Below are positions 1 through 4,317 of a DNA stretch of 5,119 nucleotides, in pieces. Both the position numbers and the translations under genes were made by a program. Source of the DNA: an uncultured Bacilli bacterium (GTDB lineage Bacteria; Bacillota_I; Bacilli_A; RF39; UBA660); the NCBI GenBank assembly GCA_905236935.1, contig CAJOQL010000071.1:1-5119 (forward strand), written 5' to 3'. Under the pieces are notes generated by a model, which was given only the letters and a program-made list of their open reading frames with translations, had not been told where the DNA came from and made no database searches. Each line of letters starts with the position of its first letter. Positions within the stretch are counted from its first letter, which is position 1.

Positions 1-25
1 AGCCTCAAAGAATAAAAAGGGGTTG

Positions 26-69
26 GCTAGTGTGATACTAGCACCAATTCGCCTTTAAGTGAATTGGTG
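26..69 (+). repeat. Two adjacent inverted repeats upstream of recG; possible terminator of an upstream unit
   Basis: GCTAGT (26-31) pairs with ACTAGC (37-42), and CACCAATTC (42-50) pairs perfectly with GAATTGGTG (61-69) around a 10-base loop. The second hairpin could end transcription from an upstream gene, but only a weak T-rich stretch (70-78) follows it, so termination is uncertain. Position 42 is shared by the two stems. A longer version of the first stem (GGTTG 21-25 with CAATT 45-49 across a 2-base bulge) would exclude the second. Short reading frames stop here (13-15, 33-35, 56-58), so the end of an upstream gene may lie within 1-58, but I cannot identify it from so few codons. Confidence 0.45.
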
Positions 70-113
70 ATTTATATACTAATGTAAAAGATGATAAAAG
101 TCAATAATTTTTG

Positions 114-119
114 TATAAT
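114..119 (+). promoter_or_regulatory. Possible -10 element of a recG promoter
   Basis: A perfect TATAAT lies 25 bases before the recG start codon and just after the upstream hairpins. No good -35 hexamer is visible 16-18 bases upstream (about 90-97 reads GATGATAA), so this is a weak or unproven promoter. It would give a leader of roughly 20 bases carrying only the ribosome binding site. The alternative is that recG is read through from an upstream gene. Confidence 0.35.
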
Positions 120-144
120 TTTTTAAAAATATTAGGAGGTATAT

Positions 145-2136
145 ATGCTAGACGACGTAAAAGGTATTGGGCCTAAAACAATACTTGCTTTAAATGATTT
201 AAACATATTTAATACTACTGATTTACTTACTTATTTTCCTTATCGTTATAATGTTTATAAGCCAGTAAGTTTGTCTCAAGTAGATGAAAATAATGTAGTT
301 TTACTTAATGGAATTGTAGAAGGTCCTATAAGAGTATTTTTTATTAAGAAAAATTTAAATAAGTTAAGTTTTAAATTAAATACTGATAATTCATTAATAA
401 ATGTAACTATTTTTAATCGTGCGTTTATGAAACAAAATTTAGTTCTTGGAAAATGTATTTCAGTTATAGGAAAATATAGTAAAAAATCTAATTCATTTAT
501 GGCTAATGATATAAAATTAACTCCTATTTTAAAAGAAAAAGTAGAAGGAGTTTATCATTTAAGTTCTAGTATTAAACGTGTAACTTTTAATAAAATTATA
601 GATGAAGTGTTAAAACAAAATATTTATGTAAAAAATTATATTCCTGATTATTTAATGAAAAAATATAAATTAATAGATAAAATAAGTGCTATTAAAGAAA
701 TGCATCAGCCAACAAGTATTGAAAATTTGAAAAAAGCAAAATTAATGCTTACATATGAAGAATTATTTTCTTTTATGTTAAAAATAAATTATATGAAGAT
801 TTTTAAATCTAATAAATCAAATACATATCTAAAAGCGTTTAATAAAGATTTAGTTAATGATTTTATTAGTAATCTTCCTTTTGTTTTAACAGCAGATCAA
901 GTTAATGCAATAGAAGATATTGAAAAAGATTTTAACTCAAATAAACGAATGAGTAGATTGCTTTTAGGTGATGTTGGAAGTGGAAAAACTATAGTTGCTT
1001 TTTTAGCTTTATATATGAATGCTTTAGCAAAATATGAAGGTATCTTAATGGCACCTACTGAAATTTTGGCAGTTCAACACTATAACAATATGAAAAAACT
1101 ATTTGAAGATAAGATAAGTGTAAGATTATTAACAAGCTCTGTAAGTAAAAAAGATAGAGAATTAATATTAGATGAAATAAAAGATGGTAATGTAGATGTT
1201 TTAATTGGAACTCATTCTGTTTTAAATGAAAAAATTGAATTTAAAAATTTAGGATTAGTTATAACTGATGAACAGCATAGATTTGGTGTTAATCAAAGAA
1301 AAAATCTTGCTAATAAAGGTGAAATGGTAGATATTCTTTATATGAGTGCTACTCCAATTCCAAGAACGCTTGCTTTAACTTTATACGGTGATATGGATAT
1401 TTCACAAATAAAAACAAAACCAAGTAATCGTAAGGATGTACTTACAAAGGTGTTTACTAATAAAAACATTAAAACTGTTTTAAATGAGATGCTTACAGAG
1501 ATTAAAAATGGTCATCAAATATATGTAGTAGCTCCTTTAATTGAAGATGAAGAGGAAAGTACTAATATGGAAAGCGTAATTAAACTTTATGATAAATTAA
1601 ATATAGCTTTTAATTATAAAATTCCTATTGAGATATTACATGGAAAACTTTCTAGTAAAGAAAAATCAGAAATAATGGATAATTTTAAAAATAATAAAAT
1701 TAAAATCTTGATTTCTACTACTGTTATAGAGGTAGGAATTGATGTAAGAAATGCTACTATGATGGTAGTTTTTAATGCTGAAAGATTTGGTCTTGCTACT
1801 TTGCATCAGTTAAGAGGTAGAATAGGTAGAAGTGAATTAGAATCAAAATGTTTTTTAATTAGTGATTATGATACACCAAGGTTAAAAATACTTGAAGAAA
1901 GTAATGATGGTTTTTATATTAGTGAAAAAGATTTTGAACTTAGAGGCTCTGGGGATTTATTTGGAGTTAGACAGAGCGGTGATATGGAATTTAAAATTGC
2001 TAATTTAAAGAATGATTTTAAAATATTAATGCAGTGTAAAGATGATAGTGAAGAGTTTTTAAAAAATAATATTAATAATTTAAATCTTTATTTAAACCAA
2101 AGAGAACTAATTTCTAGTATAAATTTTAATGATTAA
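145..2136 (+). CDS. recG: ATP-dependent DNA helicase RecG
   Basis: This is a double-stranded DNA translocase that remodels stalled replication forks and Holliday junctions. At 663 residues it is close to the family's usual 680-690, with a slightly short N-terminus. Residues 1-35 carry the helix-hairpin-like start (VKGIGPKT), and about 45-150 form the OB-fold wedge domain. The helicase core has a Q-like motif (LTADQ, 248-252), Walker A GDVGSGKT (275-282), motif Ia APTEILAVQH (303-312), DEQH box (375-378), SATPIPRT (401-408), LHGKLSSKEK (498-507), motif V TTVIEVGIDV (525-534) and motif VI QLRGRIGR (555-562). The C-terminal TRG-type region is FELRGSGDLFGVRQSG (597-612). The start is set by a perfect AGGAGGT at 134-140, five bases from the ATG. 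All key motifs are intact, so it is probably functional. Unlike the genes further right, it uses some CGT/CGA arginine codons as well as AGA. It is followed by the DUF975 gene in the same direction. Confidence 0.97.
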   Translation: MLDDVKGIGPKTILALNDLNIFNTTDLLTYFPYRYNVYKPVSLSQVDENNVVLLNGIVEGPIRVFFIKKNLNKLSFKLNTDNSLINVTIFNRAFMKQNLVLGKCISVIGKYSKKSNSFMANDIKLTPILKEKVEGVYHLSSSIKRVTFNKIIDEVLKQNIYVKNYIPDYLMKKYKLIDKISAIKEMHQPTSIENLKKAKLMLTYEELFSFMLKINYMKIFKSNKSNTYLKAFNKDLVNDFISNLPFVLTADQVNAIEDIEKDFNSNKRMSRLLLGDVGSGKTIVAFLALYMNALAKYEGILMAPTEILAVQHYNNMKKLFEDKISVRLLTSSVSKKDRELILDEIKDGNVDVLIGTHSVLNEKIEFKNLGLVITDEQHRFGVNQRKNLANKGEMVDILYMSATPIPRTLALTLYGDMDISQIKTKPSNRKDVLTKVFTNKNIKTVLNEMLTEIKNGHQIYVVAPLIEDEEESTNMESVIKLYDKLNIAFNYKIPIEILHGKLSSKEKSEIMDNFKNNKIKILISTTVIEVGIDVRNATMMVVFNAERFGLATLHQLRGRIGRSELESKCFLISDYDTPRLKILEESNDGFYISEKDFELRGSGDLFGVRQSGDMEFKIANLKNDFKILMQCKDDSEEFLKNNINNLNLYLNQRELISSINFND

Positions 2137-2169
2137 ATGATATACTTATATTGGAAAGGCGGTAGAAAA

Positions 2170-2832
2170 ATGAATAGGGTGAAGATTAAGAAAGAAGCAA
2201 GAGAAATGATAAAAGGTAATTTATGGAACCTTTTAAAACCAGTTTTAATTATTGCACTTATTTCTGGTGTTATTAGTGCTATTACTGGTGGATCAACAAC
2301 TGGAATAAATGTAGATATGTCTAATGAAACACTTAGTATAACTGAAATTCAATCAAATTATGGAATGGTTTTATTTTCTTTAGTTGTAGGTTTAGCTATG
2401 CTTCCAATTGAATTTGGACTTTTAGTTTATATAGTTAAATTTGTAAGAAAAGAACCTTATGATTTAAAAATTTTGTTTACTCAATTTAGTAAATTTTGGC
2501 CAATATTTGCATTAGATTTCTTAGTTGGATTATTTTCTTTCTTATGGAGTCTTCTATTTATAATTCCAGGTATTATTGCTGCTATTAGTTATAGTATGGC
2601 TATGCTAATTATGGTTGATGGCGAAAGTGATGCTATGGAATGTATTAGAAGAAGTAAAGCTATGATGAAGGGCTATAAATGGGATTATGTAATCTTTCAA
2701 TTAAGTTTTATTTTATGGCATCTTTTAGGCATAGTAACTTTAGGTCTTGGTTATATTTATGTTGGACCTTATATGATGGTTTCTGAGGTTCTATATTATG
2801 AAGAATTAAAGAAAGTAAATCCTGTAAAATAA
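2170..2832 (+). CDS. DUF975 family integral membrane protein
   Basis: This is a 220-residue polytopic membrane protein of unknown function that fits the DUF975 family of Bacillota. Family-like features are the basic N-terminus ending in MIKGNLW (13-19), an IIPGIIAAISYSMAM stretch (131-145), the RRSKAMMKGYKWD segment (160-172) and a C-terminal GPYMMVSEVLYYEEL (199-213). Hydrophobic segments lie at about 22-41, 66-92, 109-130, 131-149 and 173-204, so five or six membrane passes are likely. I chose the ATG at 2170 because AAAGGCGGT (2155-2163) sits six bases before it. An in-frame ATG at 2137, directly after the recG stop, has no ribosome binding site and would add an unusual 11-residue start. 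The 33-base gap to recG suggests co-transcription, but a functional link to recG is not implied. Its biochemical role is unknown. Confidence 0.85.
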   Translation: MNRVKIKKEAREMIKGNLWNLLKPVLIIALISGVISAITGGSTTGINVDMSNETLSITEIQSNYGMVLFSLVVGLAMLPIEFGLLVYIVKFVRKEPYDLKILFTQFSKFWPIFALDFLVGLFSFLWSLLFIIPGIIAAISYSMAMLIMVDGESDAMECIRRSKAMMKGYKWDYVIFQLSFILWHLLGIVTLGLGYIYVGPYMMVSEVLYYEELKKVNPVK

Positions 2833-2835
2833 TTA

Positions 2836-2854
2836 TAATATTTAGTAAATATTA
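2836..2854. repeat. 19-base perfect AT palindrome after the DUF975 gene
   Basis: TAATATTTA-G-TAAATATTA is a perfect palindrome starting four bases after the DUF975 stop. It has no G/C pairs in the stem and no T-run after it, so it would be a poor terminator. It ends ten bases before the -35 of the next promoter, so a protein-binding site is an alternative. The inner octamer TTTAGTAA (2841-2848) recurs inverted as TTACTAAA (2873-2880) between that promoter's -35 and -10. Confidence 0.4.
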
Positions 2855-2864
2855 AAATAATAAA

Positions 2865-2893
2865 TTGACAAATTACTAAAATTTTTATATGAT
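2865..2893 (+). promoter_or_regulatory. Consensus SigA-type promoter (TTGACA-N17-TATGAT)
   Basis: The -35 TTGACA (2865-2870) is perfect, the spacer is exactly 17 bases (2871-2887), and the -10 TATGAT (2888-2893) differs from TATAAT at one position. It is the best promoter in the window. Expected transcription start is about 2899-2901, which is precisely where the first hairpin of the downstream structured RNA begins. This coincidence supports both calls. Confidence 0.8.
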
Positions 2894-2900
2894 TATTTTA

Positions 2901-3000
2901 GCATGATAGAGATGTCATGCTTGTACCTCTAGTTTTTTATACTAGTGGTGACAACCAAAACCCCCTGAAAGAGAGTCATGAATAATTGACTCTCGTTTTT
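2901..3000 (+). ncRNA. Candidate structured RNA of about 100 nt (small RNA or leader/attenuator) before the fic gene
   Basis: Between a consensus promoter and an intrinsic terminator lies a compact set of three hairpins. Hairpin 1 is GCATGA (2901-2906) with TCATGC (2915-2920). Hairpin 2 is TACCTCTAGT (2924-2933) with ACTAGTGGTG (2941-2950), ten positions with one T-T mismatch, one G-U pair and a 7-base loop. An unpaired linker (2951-2970) contains ACAACC and a CCCCCT run. Hairpin 3 is the terminator. No open reading frame of note occupies the interval. I compared it by eye with the SRP RNA core, tmRNA end, preQ1-I, fluoride, ZTP and guanidine motifs and found no match. Two readings remain: a free-standing small RNA ending near 3000, or a 5' leader whose terminator controls read-through into the fic gene 38 bases downstream. 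An RNA antitoxin is possible but not shown. Confidence 0.6.
2971..3000 (+). terminator. Intrinsic terminator at the end of the structured RNA
   Basis: GAGAGTCA (2971-2978) pairs perfectly with TGACTCTC (2987-2994) around an 8-base loop, followed by GTTTTT (2995-3000). This is a canonical rho-independent terminator. Its position 38 bases before the fic start codon means transcripts from the 2865 promoter either stop here or must read through to express fic, because no other clear promoter is seen in 3001-3037. Confidence 0.85.
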
Positions 3001-3037
3001 GTAAATAATTATTATTAGTAATGGAAGTGATTATTTT

Positions 3038-3709
3038 ATGAATAATAAATTTAATTTAACAAGAGAAGAGAATATATTTATTGCAAAAAGAAATATAGTG
3101 GATTATATATGGAAAAGTGCTAATTTAGAAGGAATAGGTGTAACTTATCCAGAAACTCAAGCAATATATGATGGTGGAGTTGTTAATGGCCTTACTGTAG
3201 ATAATATAATTGCTATTAATAATCTAAAATATGCATGGGAATTTATTTTAGAAAATGAAGATATTGAATATGATTTTAAGGCTTTATCTCATATTCATAA
3301 GTTAACTTGTGATAAGCTAGTTCCAGATACTTTATTAGGTAAAATAAGAACAGCACCTGTTAATATTGGTGGAACTACTTGGAAACCACAATTCCCTATT
3401 GAAAGTCAAATAAAGGAAGAATTAGAAAGCTTATTAAATCAAGAAGAAAAAAGTAAAACTGAAATAGCAATAGAGATAATGTTATGGATAATGAGAAGAC
3501 AAATGTTTTTAGATGGTAATAAGAGAGTAGCAATGTTATTTGCTAATAAAATTATGATAGATAATGGATGTGGAATTATAACAATAGCACAAGAAATTCA
3601 ATCAATATTTTATGAAAAACTAATTAAATATTATGAAACTGGAGATAATACTGATTTAAAACAATGGATTTATGATAATGCAATAGATGGAATAAAGCTA
3701 GATAATTAA
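3038..3709 (+). CDS. Fic/Doc-fold protein with Gln replacing the catalytic His
   Basis: Fic-domain enzymes usually transfer AMP or another phosphate-linked group onto a protein hydroxyl and often act as toxins or regulators. This 223-residue protein has the compact Fic layout. An inhibitory-helix motif of the (S/T)xxxE(G/N) type reads SANLEG (27-32). The target-binding flap region is RTAPVNIGGTTWKPQFP (104-120). The core motif is QMFLDGNKR (155-163), where the canonical form is HxFx(D/E)GNxR. The phosphate-anchoring Asp159, Gly160, Asn161 and Arg163 are kept, but the general-base His is Gln155. Family knowledge predicts weak or no standard AMPylation. I have an uncertain memory that a group of Bacillota Fic proteins shares this Gln, so it may be a subfamily trait rather than decay. 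The start ATG has GGAAGTGA (3023-3030) seven bases upstream. Arginine is encoded only by AGA. No antitoxin gene adjoins it; the inhibitory helix suggests built-in control. A structured RNA and terminator lie directly upstream. Confidence 0.88.
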   Translation: MNNKFNLTREENIFIAKRNIVDYIWKSANLEGIGVTYPETQAIYDGGVVNGLTVDNIIAINNLKYAWEFILENEDIEYDFKALSHIHKLTCDKLVPDTLLGKIRTAPVNIGGTTWKPQFPIESQIKEELESLLNQEEKSKTEIAIEIMLWIMRRQMFLDGNKRVAMLFANKIMIDNGCGIITIAQEIQSIFYEKLIKYYETGDNTDLKQWIYDNAIDGIKLDN

Positions 3710-3711
3710 TA

Positions 3712-3771
3712 AAATGACGTTATGACATTATATTACCCTATGGGTATTAATAATGTTGTAACGTTATTTTT
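3712..3771 (+). terminator. Long terminator hairpin after fic, possibly bidirectional
   Basis: Positions 3715-3738 pair with 3742-3766 in a stem of about 24 pairs closed by CCC/GGG, with a TAT loop, three G-U wobbles and one bulged base. TTTTT (3767-3771) follows on the plus strand, as expected for an intrinsic terminator of fic, whose stop codon ends at 3709. On the minus strand the stem is followed by TTTTATT, so it could also end transcription from the convergent HTH gene. The degenerate second-HTH reading frame ends inside it (TAA on the minus strand at 3747-3749). Confidence 0.8.
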
Positions 3772-3887
3772 CTGTATCTATATAGTATAATGACTACTAA
3801 TAATTCTGCTTGCGTTAAATTATTATTTTTTCTGATCCACCTTAAATTTTTTGCAATAAGTTGTAAATCAATACTTAATGGGAGGTA
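3750..3887 (-). pseudogene. Remnant of a second XRE-type HTH domain, in frame after the HTH gene's TAG stop
   Basis: Directly after the TAG of the small HTH gene, in the same minus-strand frame, 46 further codons run to a TAA. The first 30 or so (down to about 3798) read like the start of another Cro/CI-type domain: YLPLSIDLQL, then IAKNLRWIRKNNNLTQAELL, a pattern typical of helix 1 plus the NLTQxELA turn into helix 2. After that the similarity stops (VVIILYRYR) and the frame enters the terminator hairpin. I saw no convincing continuation in the other two frames. From memory, some Bacillota regulators carry two tandem HTH domains joined by just such a linker, so this looks like a once longer protein broken by a nonsense change and a 3' truncation. 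No start codon with a ribosome binding site was found for independent translation. Confidence 0.6.
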
Positions 3888-4094
3888 CTATTCATTTTTA
3901 TTATTAATACCAAATAAATAATCTAAACTATAATTGTAATTATTTGCATATTCAATTAATCTTTCAATTGGAATTGTATCTTTTCCAGTTTCCCATCCTG
4001 AAACAGTAGAAAAATGGACATTAAATAATTTTGCGATATCTTTTTGTTTTAAATCATTAATTTCTCTACTTTCTCTAAAATTTTTTACAATCAT
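3888..4094 (-). CDS. Small XRE/Cro-CI family HTH transcriptional regulator
   Basis: A 68-residue DNA-binding protein made almost entirely of one HTH_3-type domain. Helix 1 is VKNFRESREIN (3-13). LKQKDIAKLF (15-24) covers the turn into helix 2. The recognition helix region is HFSTVSGWETGKDT (27-40), followed by PIERLIEYANNYNYSLDYLFGI (42-63), the usual end of the domain. I start it at the ATG at 4094-4092 because the upstream AGGTGA on the minus strand (4105-4100) then serves as ribosome binding site. A GTG at 4103-4101 would lie inside that site and is less likely. Such proteins usually bind as dimers to short palindromes near their own promoter. It is divergent to the lipoprotein gene and shares its promoter region, so autoregulation and control of the lipoprotein are plausible. 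The TAG stop is followed in frame by a second HTH remnant, so this may be the surviving half of a larger regulator. Confidence 0.82.
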   Translation of the reverse strand: MIVKNFRESREINDLKQKDIAKLFNVHFSTVSGWETGKDTIPIERLIEYANNYNYSLDYLFGINNKNE

Positions 4095-4155
4095 ATTTTT
4101 CACCTAATTACATTATTTCATTTACTTGGGTTAATCTAATAAAACTAGGGGAAAT

Positions 4156-4183
4156 AGCATATTAAAATATTGACTATTTGCAA
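4156..4183 (-). promoter_or_regulatory. Possible promoter of the HTH gene
   Basis: On the minus strand TTGCAA (4183-4178), a 16-base spacer and TATGCT (4161-4156) form a moderate SigA-type promoter. It would start transcription near 4149 and give a leader of about 55 bases before the HTH start codon. The -35 hexamer is palindromic and is the same six bases used by the divergent plus-strand promoter. Confidence 0.5.
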
Positions 4184-4205
4184 AATAAAAAATTAATAGT
4201 ATAAT
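4178..4205 (+). promoter_or_regulatory. Probable promoter of the lipoprotein gene
   Basis: TTGCAA (4178-4183), a 16-base spacer and a perfect TATAAT (4200-4205) make a good SigA-type promoter. A TTGACT at 4170-4175 is a better -35 by sequence but lies 24 bases away, too far for use with this -10. The start would be near 4212, leaving a leader of about 105 bases. A perfect inverted repeat (ATCTAT-A-ATAGAT) overlaps the -10 and the start point. Confidence 0.6.
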
Positions 4206-4216
4206 CTATAATAGAT
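4204..4216. promoter_or_regulatory. Palindrome over the -10/start region of the lipoprotein promoter; operator candidate
   Basis: ATCTAT (4204-4209), one base, ATAGAT (4211-4216) is a perfect 13-base palindrome. It overlaps the end of the TATAAT and the predicted start point, where a bound repressor would block transcription. Its size suits a small Cro/CI-type dimer such as the divergently encoded HTH protein. The link is inferred from position only, and AT-rich DNA gives palindromes by chance. Confidence 0.4.
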
Positions 4217-4246
4217 ATGGTACATTTTACAACAAGCTAAAAGAAG

Positions 4247-4275
4247 TTAGATTGATAAAATTAATATAAATCTAA
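4247..4275 (+). repeat. Inverted repeat in the lipoprotein leader
   Basis: TTAGATT (4247-4253) and AATCTAA (4269-4275) are perfect complements separated by 15 bases. They lie in the untranslated leader about 26 bases before the ribosome binding site. A further AATCTAA lies at 4133-4139 in the HTH leader. They may form an RNA hairpin or be DNA half-sites. Stem stability is low because six of the seven pairs are A-T. Confidence 0.35.
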
Positions 4276-4317
4276 TTATAATTTATGTTTATATGAAAAT
4301 AAGGAGTGATGTTTGAT

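Noticed and set aside
2..58. Short frame at the left edge ending in TAA (ASKNKKGLASVILAPIRL)
   Set aside because: Eighteen residues resemble no family I can name, codon use is atypical for this window, and two other frames also stop nearby. Calling a partial gene would be a guess.
2137..2169. Extended start for the DUF975 protein at the ATG touching the recG stop
   Set aside because: No ribosome binding site precedes it, and the extra residues (MIYLYWKGGRK) are simply the translation of the real ribosome binding site region for the ATG at 2170.
2920..2945. preQ1-I riboswitch-like tail on the minus strand (ATAAAAAACTAG)
   Set aside because: The tail resembles the conserved preQ1-I end, but the needed upstream stem and C-rich loop are absent, and the flanking promoter and terminator point to the plus strand.
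2901..3000. tracrRNA, retron RNA or ToxI-type antitoxin RNA
   Set aside because: There is no CRISPR array, cas gene, reverse transcriptase, ToxN gene or tandem repeat in the window, so these specific identities have no support.
3786..3791. TATAAT on the plus strand after the fic terminator
   Set aside because: There is no suitable -35 (3763-3769 is part of the terminator) and no plus-strand gene follows; the bases are explained by the HTH remnant on the other strand.
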